A DNA stretch of 64,000 bases from Euborellia annulipes (taxonomy: Eukaryota; Arthropoda; Insecta; Dermaptera; Anisolabididae): NCBI GenBank assembly GCA_023213315.1, contig JAKCPI010028301.1, positions 28,791 through 92,790 of the forward strand, written 5' to 3'. The translations under genes were made by a program, and so were the position numbers. The notes below the pieces were generated by a model. That model saw only the letters and a program-made list of their open reading frames with translations. It searched no databases and had not been told where the DNA came from. Positions 34,201-43,657 of this stretch are shown one piece after another. Each line of letters begins with the position of its first letter. Position 1 is the stretch's first letter.

Positions 34201-34530
34201 CTAAATTCTTCTCTTCAATTGATCCGCATGCTTTCTTCTTAAGGTCCCGTCTATTTTAACTTTATAGGAATATTCTCCCGTTCTTTCCAAGATTTCACCG
34301 GCGTCATAACCCTTCTCATTAACTTTTTTAACCCAAACTTTCTCCCCCTTTTCAAAATTTCGGTATTTAGCTTTTCGATCATGATAAACTTTTTGTTTTG
34401 CAGCAGCATAGTCCATCCGCGCACGCACATCCGGTTTTAACATGTCAAGTTTTGAACGAATCCTTTTTCCAAAAATCATTTCAGCTGGCGATTTACCTGT
34501 TGTCTTCTGTGGACTGTTTCTATACGACAA
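34201..34530 (-). CDS. Integrase C-terminal tail (Ty3/Gypsy)
   Basis: Frame-shifted end of pol: LSYRNSPQKTTGKSPAEMIF, then KGEKVWVKKV, GEYSYKVKIDGT and HADQLKRR, the DNA-binding end of a Ty3 integrase. It stops at 34201, about 20 bp before the 3' LTR. The intervening A-rich stretch near 34180-34200 (minus-strand purines) fits a polypurine tract. Confidence 0.88.
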   Translation of the reverse strand: MSYRNSPQKTTGKSPAEMIFGKRIRSKLDMLKPDVRARMDYAAAKQKVYHDRKAKYRNFEKGEKVWVKKVNEKGYDAGEILERTGEYSYKVKIDGTLRRKHADQLKRRI

Positions 34531-36949
34531 TAGAAAATTCTGTAAACTCTGGTCTTGAGTTAAATTCGTCTTTTTTTGTTATTCTCATTCGTTCCTTAAA
34601 GGTCCTAATAGCTCTCTCTGCGAGGCCATTACTCTTCGGATGGTATGGTGTAGATTTAACACATTCAATCATGTTGGAATTACAAAATTCTTGAAATTCT
34701 CGCGAAATAAATTGAGGGCCATTGTCAGATACTATCATTTTAGGTAATCCAAAACGTGCAAAAACTTCTCTAAGAATCTTTATAGTAGTAAACGAAGTAA
34801 TATTATTCACTGGAATTATTTCTAGCCATTTTGTATACGCATCAATAATAACCAACCAATATTTATTTTCAAATTCACCAGCAAAATCAACGTGTATTCT
34901 ACTCCAAGGTTCACTCGGAACATTCCATGAATATAAAGGAACTTCACATTGCCCAGGGCGATTTGCTTGACAAGGGTGACAACTTTTAATTCTATCTTCT
35001 ATAAAATGATCCATTTTCGGCCACCACACATGAAATTTTGCCATATCTTTCATAGAACAAATTCCGGGGTGTCCTTCGTGTAACATATTAAAAATTTTTT
35101 CTCTTAACTTCTCAGGAATAACTATTCTACCTTGCCAAAGTAAAATTTTATCTTCATAAGACAAAAAATCTCGTTTTTCAAAATAAGTAAATAATTCATT
35201 TCCTAATTTTTTCTTTTCATTTGGCCACCCATAAGTAACAAATTCGATAACTTTTGAAAGTATCAGGTCATTAGCAGTTTCTTTCCTTAACTCTTTTCTT
35301 GTGACTGGAAGTTCTTCTAGCTTGATATTTAAAAGCTGATTCAAACGACCATTTTTCTCTAAAGAAGAATATGACCCATCTATCGGAAGTCTAGATAAAA
35401 CATCTGCAGTGACATTATCTGAACCTTTTACATGCTGAATTTCATAGTTAAAACTACTCAAAATAAGAGCCCATCTTGTCAATCTATTAGAGGCCATCTT
35501 GGGAATTTCTGATTTCTCTCCTAAAATTCTTTCTAAAGGTTTATGATCTGTTTTTAGTATAAACCTCTTCCCAAATAAATACTCGTAAAATTTAGTAACT
35601 CCAAAAATTATTGCTAAAGACTCTTTATCGATTGCTGAATATTTTTTTTCAGCCTCGCACAATTTTCTAGACGCAAATGCAAGAGGACGTTCCATACCAT
35701 TAGGAAATTTATGCATAAGTACACTTCCAATACCATAATCACTAGCATCAGAATATAAAATTAATGGCAATTCCGGATCGTAGTGTACTAATGTATCCGA
35801 AGAGGATATACTCTCTTTCAATTGATTTACAATTTTACTATCCTCTTCTGACCAGGACCAACGAACTCCTTTTTTAATTAAACGATGTAAAGGGATACAC
35901 AAATTTTGCAAATTAGGTATGAATTTAGAATAATAATTAATAGCTCCTAGAAATGATCGAAGTTCATGAACATTTTTAGGTATTGGCATATTTTTAATTG
36001 CTTTAATTTTTTCTTCAGTTGGATGAATTCCTATCTGGTCAATCTGATGCCCCAAATATGTCACTGATCTCTTAAAAAAAACACACTTATCCTTATTAAT
36101 TTTAATATTCGCTTGACGAAATCTATCAAATACTTTTTTTAACTTGTTTAAATGATCCTCTTTGTTAATCCCGGCCACTATAACATCATCTATAAAACTC
36201 GCAGTATTTTCTAAACCAGATAAAATAAAGTCCATTGTTTTTTGAAAAAGCGCTGGAGCAAAATTCACTCCAAAAGGCAAGCGTTTATAGCGAAAATAAC
36301 CTTTATGTGTCGCAATGACTAAATAATTTCGAGAACTTTCCTCCACCTGCATTTGAAGATATGCATCTTTTAAGTCAATAACAGAAAAATATTTAGCTTT
36401 TCCTAACTTTTCCAAGATTTCTTCAAACCGGGGTAGTGGGTGAGGATCAATTAAAATATGTGGATTCAAAGAAACTTTAAAATCACCGCAAATTCGAATT
36501 TTTCCGGTTGGCTTAACAACACATACAATAGGGGAAGCCCATTCAATTGGGTTAAGAGTAGAATCAACGGGTTCCAAAACATCATTTTCAATTAATCTAT
36601 CTATCTCCTTTTCGACAGCATTCTTAATGTGAAAGGGGACCCTTCTAGGAGGAAAAATCTTTCCTGATATATTCTCTTTAATTTTAATTCTCGCTTGATG
36701 TCCCTTTATACAAGACATAGAACCCTCGAATAAATCTTTATATTCTTTAAGTAATAGATCTAATTTTTCATCGTTTTTCATTTCACTATTTTTAGAAATT
36801 TCACAAATTTTTACTTCTTCTGGTAAAGTTAAATCAAAAGCTAAGCACCAATCCAACCCAAAAAGGGGAACATCATTCGCTTCTATAACATAAACAGTTA
36901 AATTTTTACTTTTATTATTGACATTAACTGAAACATTAGCTTTTCCCAA
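34520..36949 (-). CDS. Pol: reverse transcriptase, RNase H, integrase (Ty3/Gypsy)
   Basis: 809-codon open frame. RT spans about 95-300 with FSVIDLKDAYLQMQV (188-202), FGVNFAPALFQ (226-236) and the catalytic FIDD at 252-255. RNase H has D401 (LYSDASDYG), E443 and D468 (KTDHKP). Integrase has the HHCC finger (H624, H627, C657, C660... within EGHPG and CHPC) and the DDE residues D688 (HVDF), D742 (SDNGPQF) and E778 (GLAERA). All catalytic residues are present. The N-terminus continues the protease from the previous frame. The last dozen residues are out of frame because of an indel near 34567-34580; the true integrase end is at 34201-34530. Organisation and motifs match the K02A2.6/Mag-type Ty3 elements. 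Confidence 0.95.
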   Translation of the reverse strand: MGKANVSVNVNNKSKNLTVYVIEANDVPLFGLDWCLAFDLTLPEEVKICEISKNSEMKNDEKLDLLLKEYKDLFEGSMSCIKGHQARIKIKENISGKIFPPRRVPFHIKNAVEKEIDRLIENDVLEPVDSTLNPIEWASPIVCVVKPTGKIRICGDFKVSLNPHILIDPHPLPRFEEILEKLGKAKYFSVIDLKDAYLQMQVEESSRNYLVIATHKGYFRYKRLPFGVNFAPALFQKTMDFILSGLENTASFIDDVIVAGINKEDHLNKLKKVFDRFRQANIKINKDKCVFFKRSVTYLGHQIDQIGIHPTEEKIKAIKNMPIPKNVHELRSFLGAINYYSKFIPNLQNLCIPLHRLIKKGVRWSWSEEDSKIVNQLKESISSSDTLVHYDPELPLILYSDASDYGIGSVLMHKFPNGMERPLAFASRKLCEAEKKYSAIDKESLAIIFGVTKFYEYLFGKRFILKTDHKPLERILGEKSEIPKMASNRLTRWALILSSFNYEIQHVKGSDNVTADVLSRLPIDGSYSSLEKNGRLNQLLNIKLEELPVTRKELRKETANDLILSKVIEFVTYGWPNEKKKLGNELFTYFEKRDFLSYEDKILLWQGRIVIPEKLREKIFNMLHEGHPGICSMKDMAKFHVWWPKMDHFIEDRIKSCHPCQANRPGQCEVPLYSWNVPSEPWSRIHVDFAGEFENKYWLVIIDAYTKWLEIIPVNNITSFTTIKILREVFARFGLPKMIVSDNGPQFISREFQEFCNSNMIECVKSTPYHPKSNGLAERAIRTFKERMRITKKDEFNSRPEFTEFSIVV

Positions 36950-36965
36950 AATATCGAGAGGAAGA

Positions 36966-37757
36966 TTAGTATAAGCTATTAATCTTTTTGCCGCAGTTAA
37001 TTTTGGGGATCCAATTTTTTTCCAAATTTTTTTTATCTATTACAGATTGTGCGGCTCCAGGATCATATAACATCTCCACCTTCACGCTATTCAATTTAAC
37101 CTCAATTACAGCTTTATTCCCTTTTCGTGCAATACGATTTATTGAATTAATATTTTCAGAATCACTTGAATCTTGATCATCTGACAAATTCGTATCAATT
37201 TTACGAATTTCCCTATTCGCTTTGCTTAAGATAGCCTTACCTTTAATAAGGCAAACCCGAGATAGATGACCCAGTTTACCGCAAGAAAAACAGGTGACTT
37301 TGCTTCCAGGACATTTCTCACTTGGTTTGTGCTTCGGAAATCCACATTTGAAACAATCAACTTGTCCATTCAATATTCTTGGTTTATCTTTAGATGAATT
37401 TTGGACCCGACGCACTTGATTCTCATCTTCATTCGAAGCGTTTGTAGACATTTGTAAATCTTGTTGATATAGACTCGCTCTTTGCAAATTTTCCGCAGTT
37501 GCTTCAACATCTTTTAACTTTGACTTATTTGAAGAATGAATCGTTAAAATGTCCTTTTGCCAAGAATCGTTATTTATGCCAATTATTAGTTGATCCCTTA
37601 ACCGCTCTTCCAAAGTACAACCATATTCACATTTACGCGCTATTGCTTTCAGTTCATTCAAAAACTCTGAAATTAATTCTTCTTTTTTTCTATATCTTCT
37701 AGAAAACCTGACCCTCTCTGCTAACACACAACTTTTCTTAATAAAAAAATTTTTCAA
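36966..37757 (-). CDS. Gag C-terminus, nucleocapsid and protease start (Ty3/Gypsy)
   Basis: Continuation of gag in a shifted frame. It has a basic helical stretch (ERVRFSRRYRKKEE), two zinc knuckles (CFKCGFPKHKPSEKC and CFSCGKLGHLSRVC, the second of CX2CX4HX4C form) that bind the RNA genome, and then the aspartic protease start with DPGAAQSVI, a variant of the D-S/T-G-A active site. The frame is lost again in an A run at about 37015-37022, after which protease continues into the pol frame. So the protease is split in this copy. Confidence 0.88.
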   Translation of the reverse strand: MKNFFIKKSCVLAERVRFSRRYRKKEELISEFLNELKAIARKCEYGCTLEERLRDQLIIGINNDSWQKDILTIHSSNKSKLKDVEATAENLQRASLYQQDLQMSTNASNEDENQVRRVQNSSKDKPRILNGQVDCFKCGFPKHKPSEKCPGSKVTCFSCGKLGHLSRVCLIKGKAILSKANREIRKIDTNLSDDQDSSDSENINSINRIARKGNKAVIEVKLNSVKVEMLYDPGAAQSVIDKKNLEKNWIPKINCGKKINSLY

Positions 37758-38058
37758 GAGCAGACTTTACTTCTTCATAGGATTTAGTTGAAACATTCTC
37801 AGGTGAAAAATGGTCCACCAACATCTTGAAAGAATTTGGCCCGATATTAACTAGAAGTAATGTCGTCCTAGCTTCATCTGCTTCTGGAGATTCATTCATT
37901 AAATCATAAATCTTTAATTCTGTCTCAAACCTCTGAATATAATATTCAAATTCTTCAGTTGATGGATCAAATTTTTCAAATTTAAACTTTTTTAAACTTT
38001 TCTTAATATCCACTGCATCTCCATGATCTTGATTAGTTTGGTTTCTATTTCTAGGCAT
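37738..38058 (-). CDS. Gag, N-terminal part (Ty3/Gypsy)
   Basis: From ATG 38058 (MPRNRNQ) the frame runs about 107 codons and stops at 37738. It has the capsid-like block FEKFDPSTEEFEYYIQRFE and NIGPNSFKMLVDHF, typical of gag in this lineage; gag forms the particle. It breaks in an A/T run at about 37740-37757, after which gag continues in the next frame (36966-37757). The longer frame to 38115 enters the LTR and is not real coding. Likely a single-base indel in this copy. Confidence 0.85.
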   Translation of the reverse strand: MPRNRNQTNQDHGDAVDIKKSLKKFKFEKFDPSTEEFEYYIQRFETELKIYDLMNESPEADEARTTLLLVNIGPNSFKMLVDHFSPENVSTKSYEEVKSALEKFFY

Positions 38059-38060
38059 TT

Positions 38061-38071
38061 CCTCGTCGCCA
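38061..38071 (-). promoter_or_regulatory. Primer binding site, tRNA-Ser(GCU)-like
   Basis: Three bases inside the 5' LTR the minus strand reads TGGCGACGAGG, complementary to the 3' end (CCTCGTCG plus CCA) of animal tRNA-Ser(GCU), as I recall it. This is where minus-strand DNA synthesis would start. The gag ATG at 38058 lies only two bases past it. Confidence 0.75.
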
Positions 38072-38074
38072 AAA

Positions 38075-38214
38075 TGTAATATATAATAAAAATAATAGAA
38101 AGTTTTGGAGAGCAAACTAGTTTATATTTGTATAACATCAAAACAACGTAACTAAAAACAATATATATATAAACACTGTAGTCAAAATATTCAACTGGAT
38201 AAACTCATATAACA
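38075..38214 (-). repeat. 5' LTR of the Ty3/Gypsy element
   Basis: 140 bp with tgtaatatataataaaa at its + strand left end and ctcatataaca at the right; matches 34035-34177 apart from a 3-bp gap. Flanked outside by gtatg. Confidence 0.95.
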
Positions 38215-39156
38215 GTATGTAGTGTGATTTAGTGTGTATGGTTTAGTGTTCTCTTGGGGGCCCCCAGACCCCCCGGTGGTGCGCCCCCCTGGCATTAAAC
38301 TCACGAGCCGCCACTGCTTCATGGGTTGACTAAATCACCAAACATCCACTACTTCTTTGTGCAGGATTTGATTAGCAATTATAATAAATAGAAAGGAGCC
38401 TTCAGCAACGTTAAAACTAAAATTAAGGAAACAGACGGCTGAAGAGACGACATGAAGTTTCTCTACCACTTCACTCGTGTCTTCCATCACTTCGCTGAGA
38501 GTAATGAAATCTTTTTCGTGAAATTTCAACAAATTCCAAATATTAGCAATGCACGCTGGACCTCTTGAGCCATTCTAGCCCTTCTTGAGTTTATTATGAT
38601 GCCTGAAATCCGCAAAAGGTTGCGCAAAATTTGTCCATTCATTTCTCTCTAATGGACTGATCATTAAATCAACAGCCAATGGTTTCGCGTTTAAGATTTT
38701 GATAAACTATCTGCAGCTCTGAATCAGCAGGGCTCAATTGCTTAAAAACCCACTGGAAAATAGATGAATTTTCAATCAACATTGCCCTAAACAACTAATG
38801 TTGTGAGGGGGCGGTGCAATCAAAGATATGGAACAAGTCTACTAAAACTCCTCCCTCAACAAGGACAACCCCCCACTGAGATTCATCCTCAACAATGATC
38901 TTATCTAGAATATTTGACTTCCTTGTGTCTTTAATGACCCTATATAAGTGAGTCTAAAGCTTGTGTACAAATTTGTATCTATTTAGAGTGACTTCAAAAA
39001 ATTGGCAAAAAATCTGATATATAAAATTTTCAAATCATTTTGTGCGTGACGTTTTTTTATCAAATCACCTTGAAAGTAAGATTTTATTCAATATTTAGTA
39101 AAAGTTCATCAAGTTATGATACAGGGATCCGAGGTTGTAAAAAAGTCATACCCCTA

Positions 39157-39295
39157 GTATTTATATTCTGGCAAACAAGTACAGAATGTGCTTTTAAATT
39201 ACCGAAATTAAAAAAAAAATAGTGTGCTGTGCGACGAGTCACACCAGATTACCCCCCCCCCCCCGAGAAACACCTCTGGATCCGCCCTTGACTCA
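39157..39295 (-). mobile_element. Truncated CAAGGGCGGATCC-family MITE
   Basis: Right after the end of element E copy 2 lies an inverted half of the hAT-like family at 17176-17444 (gtgtgctgtgcgacgagtc, a C run, acctctggatccgcccttg). Only one end is present. Confidence 0.7.
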
Positions 39296-39404
39296 AACCC
39301 TTTTACACTTTTTCTACCCTCAACCTCCCCTATCGAATGAGGTAAGTCTCATTTAAAAAGCGATTTCGCAATTCTTGCCATCTCCTTGTGAGATAGTAGT
39401 AATA

Positions 39405-39525
39405 ATAATTTTCTTAGGTTCGGATCGCAGGTAGTCCGATTATATTTAAGCCATTTGCATACCAAATAGCTAAAATAAGAATGCCTGGACCCCCCAATAG
39501 ATATATTCATTAATACGGTTATCGT
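39405..39525 (+). repeat. 5'-truncated tRNA-SINE (family 1)
   Basis: Begins at the B-box part (gttcggatcgcaggtagtccg) and continues ttaagccatttgcatacc, aagaatgcctggaccc, as in the full copies at 55062 and 60588. It has no tail. Confidence 0.6.
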
Positions 39526-39589
39526 TTAAGATGTTGACAAAAAAACCGGTTTTCAAAATTTTCCGGTTTTTTCCAAACCCTATGTAGGG

Positions 39590-41990
39590 TGACGAAAACC
39601 TCAAAAATTTGAAAATTATTTTGGTTTTTCGCCTATATCTAGTAAACTAATCATATTTTGGGAACCATTGCACCATACAAAGTCGTAGAGCATTAAATTT
39701 ACTAAAAATATGGTACACTAAACGAATTCGTAGACTCAATACTGACCAAGGTAAGGCCGGCCAAAGTTAGACAAATTTTCTCGAAATGTAAAAAATATTC
39801 GAAAAAACGAATAGTCCTGAGGATATCCACTTTTTATCTAGAAAGTATTCCGAAGTGAATTAAATTTTTAACAAGTTATTTTGGGGTAATCTAGCTTGTC
39901 TATTCTAAGACTTCGACTTCGAGGACTTTGTCCTAACTTGGAGGGGGGTAGGAGAGGAAAAAACCTCAAAAATTTTGAACTTTTTTCAGTTTTTCGCATA
40001 CATATCGTAAACTAAGCATATTTTGTTTGCCTTAGTTCAATACAAAGTTGTAGTGCATTAAATTTACTAAAGTTTCCTACCTTTAACGAATTTGTAGACT
40101 CAATATTAACCGAGATAGGGCCGGTCAAAGTTAGACCTCAAAAATATTGGTCTTTTTTCAGTTTTTCCTTATACCTCGCAAACTAAGCATATTATCTCTA
40201 CCATAGTATTATATAAAGTTGTAGAGTACTAGATTGACTAAAATATGGTACAAAAATGAATTTTTTGAACCAATATAAACCGAGATACAGCCGGTCAAAT
40301 TTAGACAAAATTTTATATTTCGGGAAAATTTATCTAACTTTGACCGCCCTATCTCGGTTAATATTGAGTCTACAAATTCGTTATAGGTAGGAAACTTTAG
40401 TAAATTTAATGCACTACAACTTTGTATTGAGCTAAGGTAAACAAAATATGCTTAGTTTACGATATATATGCGAAAAACTGAAAAAAGTTCAAAGCTTTTG
40501 AGGTTTTTTCCTCTCCTACCCCCTCCAAGTTAGGACAAAGTCCTCGAAGTCGAAGTCTTAGAATAGACAAGCTAGATTACCCCCAAAATAACTTGTTAAA
40601 AATTTAATTCACTTCAGAATACTTTCTAGATAAAAAGTGGATATCCTCAGACATAGGCGTAGCCAGAAATTTTTGATGGGGGGGGGGGGTTTAGGATTAT
40701 TTCTCCCCTTCCCCACCCCGACTAATGGGGCAGTATAAGGCGTCTAATGAAATATATGACTGGCCACTTATCCCACCTTCGCTTCGCCCCCCTCGAGGTG
40801 GCTCGGGCCCGCCCTTTCTTAATTAGGTGCCGCAATTTTTCAATCAACTGGTGGTATCAGGCAATAAATAATGCAAATCTCTTAATTTTATGTATATGGG
40901 CCTAAAATACCGAGGTGTCTCTCTATGTGTTTCTCTTGACCAGACTCCTATCTCAGACCTCTTAAAGAAAAAAATAAAAAATTTATTTATATAATAATTT
41001 TTATTATTTTTCATTTGCGAGATTTAATCAATTTTAAGCGGCTTTAATTTTTTATAAAGCATAACAAAAATCAATTCTTTTCAATGGGAAAATTCTGAAT
41101 TTTCTAGAATTTTTTGCCTTTTATTTAATTTAATTTTTTTTTTTTTAAGCTAGAGAAAATTATTATATTTTACTTTCTCTTACGCTATATATGAAATATA
41201 TAGAGAGAAAAAGTATTTTGTATTATAGAGCTTAAATATCTAGTCATGGCTTGGGTCCAATGGGGGGGTTTGAACCCCCAAACCCCCCCCCCCCCCCCCC
41301 CCGTGGCTACGCCTATGTCCTCAGGACTATTCGTTTTTTCGGATATTTTTTACATTTCGAGAAAATTTGTCTAACTTTGGCCGGCCTTACCTTGGTCAGT
41401 ATTGAGTCTACGAATTCGTTTAGTGTACCATATTTTAGTAAATTTAATGCTCTACGACGTTGTATGGTGCAATGGTTCCCAAAATATGATTAGTTTACGA
41501 GATATAGGCGAAAAACCAAAATAATTTTCAAATTTTTGAGGTTTTTGTCACCTTACCTTACCCCCCCCCCCCACCCTCACACAGGGCCCTCGAGGTCAAT
41601 AATTTAGGATAGATATCCTAGAGTACCCCCAAATAACCTGTAAATATTTCATTCCTTTCAGATATTTTTCCGGCAAAAAGTTATATCGAATGGTCTGTAT
41701 TGTGATTTTCCACTTATTTTTCAGATAGAGGACTAAATCAAACCCGAAATGCTAATTACTAAATATCATTAAATATATTGGTTTTAACGAAAAAATTGTT
41801 ATGATAAAACTTCAAGAGAATTAAATTTGCTATGAAATGAGCTTTCTACGACACTTGGTTTTCATTTTATGAAGTAAAAACTGCGAATTTCTACATAAAA
41901 TCGCACTTTTTCAAAATTTTAACCCCGATGAGGCACGGGTTAACGTTATCCAATTTAGCTAAAACTTTGCCATAATCATTTTCTAGCCAA
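39590..41990. mobile_element. Palindromic element related to 19586-21495 (copy 2, truncated)
   Basis: Inverted arms around about 40260: tacaaagttgtagtgcatt, gagatagggccggtcaaag and their complements. The right arm continues to about 41990 with the same outer sequence as copy 1 (cggcaaaa-gttatatcgaatgg), while the left arm is cut at 39590. It holds a hAT element at 40652-41317. Confidence 0.75.
40652..41317. mobile_element. hAT-like element, cataggcgtagcca family (copy 2)
   Basis: Flanked by tcctcaga (40644-40651) and tcctcagg (41318-41325), an 8-bp duplication with one difference. Ends cataggcgtagccag and ggctacgcctatg; G run at the left, long C run at the right. The uninserted site is visible in the opposite arm near 39826. 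666 bp, no coding sequence. Confidence 0.9.
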
Positions 41991-42063
41991 AAATTTTTTT
42001 TTTTTCAAATTTTGACAAGTGCCGGGCGGAATTTTGTTCCTTTGAATGTTAAAAGGTTGTCAG

Positions 42064-42631
42064 CAGCGGCGTAACTAGCCTTTAAGGCGGAGGGGGCGAA
42101 GCTCATCAGGGGCGCCGTTTTTCGTTCGACTTTTTTTTTTTTTTAGTATTCTAATCTCGTTCGGGCTTTTTTTTTGTAATTTTTTTTCCGAATTTGTGAT
42201 ATAAAACGAATTTATTATGAAATTTCAAAAAAAAAGCCGTAAATTTTGGGAAAAGGCAGCTTAATGCTCCTGGGGCGGAGGGGGGGGGCGAGAACCCCCT
42301 TTGCCCCCACCTGGATACGCTACTGATATTAACAAATATATAGAGGTAAGAGATAGTAAAAAATTGTAATTATAGTTAAAGCCTCTATATACATTATTTA
42401 TTATTTTTGGAATTAAATTCATTTAAAATAGTAGAATTCAAGTTGTAATATAATTTTAAAAGAAAACAATCAATTTTTTTAGACAATCGATGGAAAGAAT
42501 ATGATAAAATCACATTCGCTGGGCTATATCTTAGAGGCCGTAGGGCGCCTATGCCGGTTCCGGGGGGCGCCAAGGGCTCGATACGCCTGGGGCGGGGGGG
42601 GGGCCCTTGCCCCCACCTAGTTACGCTACTG
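42064..42631. mobile_element. hAT-like element, 568 bp
   Basis: 8-bp duplication gttgtcag at 42056-42063 and 42632-42639; ends cagcggcgtaactagcc and gttacgctactg. An internal second right-end-like ggatacgctactg near 42304-42316 suggests two copies fused. G-rich tracts near both ends. Confidence 0.88.
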
Positions 42632-42904
42632 GTTGTCAGCCAAATTCAAGCTAAATTGAAGAGTGTTAGCACGTGGCGCTCGTCTCTTAAAGTTTTCAGT
42701 GATCACCCTCTTAAGGGATATTGAGTTTCTATTAAGTGACTTTTTAAATTTTACTGTATTCTATATTAAAACTAGTGACTTTCTTTATTAAAGTGATCAT
42801 AGGCTTCAAAACGGGGGCGGGGGATGTGTCCTTGCCCCTCTGGGGACAGAGGGGGGGGGGGGCAAGCCGAAATCATATATTTATAGTTATATATTATATT
42901 ATAT

Positions 42905-43540
42905 TTATTAACGAATAAGAAAAAAAAAACAACCAAAACCAAAAGAAAATAATTTTTTTTATTTTTATTAAGTATCAATGTCTTCGTTTCTGCCGATTTT
43001 TCTGACCTTCTTCAGGACTTACCGTATACAATGTTTGCTTTGAGCTTAAAGGAGGCTCTTGGCAAAGACGAATGTTCACACTAATATTATGTTAGAAGCA
43101 AGGGCGGATCCAGAGGTGTTTCTCGGGGGGGGGGGTAATCTGGTGTGACTCGTCGCACAGCACACTATTTTTTTTTAATTTCGGTAATTTAAAAGCGCAT
43201 TCTGTATTTGTTTGCCAGAATATAAATACACATCAAATTTTTAAGTATTAATTTTAAAAATTTTACATTAAAAATAAATTTTTTCGCGAAAAAAAGGTAT
43301 TTTTTTCGAATCTCGGGGGGGGTAGTTACCCCCTTTACCCCCCCCCCCCCCTTGTATCCGCCCTTGGTTAGAAGTTGCCAAGAGCCTCTTTTAAGCTCGA
43401 AATAAACATTGTATATGTCTTGAAGAAGACCGGAAAAATTGCCGAAACATCGACATTGATACTTAATAAAGCTAAAAATAAAAAAAAAAATTCTTTTGTT
43501 TTGCTTTGGCTGCCTTTTCTCTTATTCATTAATCATATAC
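42905..43540. repeat. Inverted repeat with hammerhead-like motifs
   Basis: Arms about 42905-43078 and 43375-43540, sharing attaagtatcaatgtc and its complement, and tgccaagagcctc. Each arm carries a CTGAAGAAGG/TTGAAGAAGA-stem-GAAAC motif (minus near 43013-42978, plus near 43419-43455). The centre is occupied by a hAT-like MITE (43099-43366). Confidence 0.7.
43099..43366. mobile_element. hAT-like MITE, CAAGGGCGGATCC family (copy 2)
   Basis: 8-bp duplication gttagaag at 43091-43098 and 43367-43374; ends caagggcggatcc and gtatccgcccttg; 268 bp, with G runs left and C runs right. Near-identical to 17176-17444. Confidence 0.92.
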
Positions 43541-43657
43541 ATTCAGCCACTACTCTTTGCAATTTATTAAAAAACAAAGCAAATTTTAATAATTCTTCTC
43601 TATTTATTTTTCTAAATATTAAAAAAATATGCTTGAGCCGAAAATATCATAAACAAT

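Larger units (their letters stand above)
34035..38214 (-). mobile_element. Complete Ty3/Gypsy LTR retrotransposon
   Basis: 4180-bp minus-strand element with two LTRs (TG...CA), 5-bp target duplication gtatg at 34030-34034 and 38215-38219, a primer binding site, gag, protease, RT, RNase H and integrase. LTRs are short (140 and 143 bp) and differ mainly by a 3-bp indel, so insertion is fairly recent. Three single-base frame breaks interrupt the reading frame. The short LTR and Ser-tRNA-type primer site are consistent with a Mag-like lineage (inference). No env. Confidence 0.95.
33616..38316. mobile_element. hAT-like element carrying a Ty3/Gypsy insertion
   Basis: 8-bp duplication cttcatgg at 33608-33615 and 38317-38324; ends cagtggcggctcg and cgagccgccactg, the classic hAT form. 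The uninserted site is visible in element E copy 0 near 26791 (gagctccatggtttgac). Without the Gypsy insertion the element would be about 515 bp and non-coding. Confidence 0.93.
33076..39156. mobile_element. Element E, copy 2 (full termini, nested insertions)
   Basis: Ends ggggtatgactttt (33078) and aaaagtcatacccc (to 39154), TA on both sides (33076-33077, 39155-39156). It holds the first half of E (33210-33607 and 38325-38900) joined directly to the right end, so the second half is deleted. A hAT element with a Ty3/Gypsy element inside it accounts for 33616-38316. No intact transposase. Confidence 0.75.

Noticed and set aside
33616..38316. Endogenous retrovirus with envelope
   Set aside because: No env-like ORF lies between integrase and the 3' LTR; only about 20 bp separate them.
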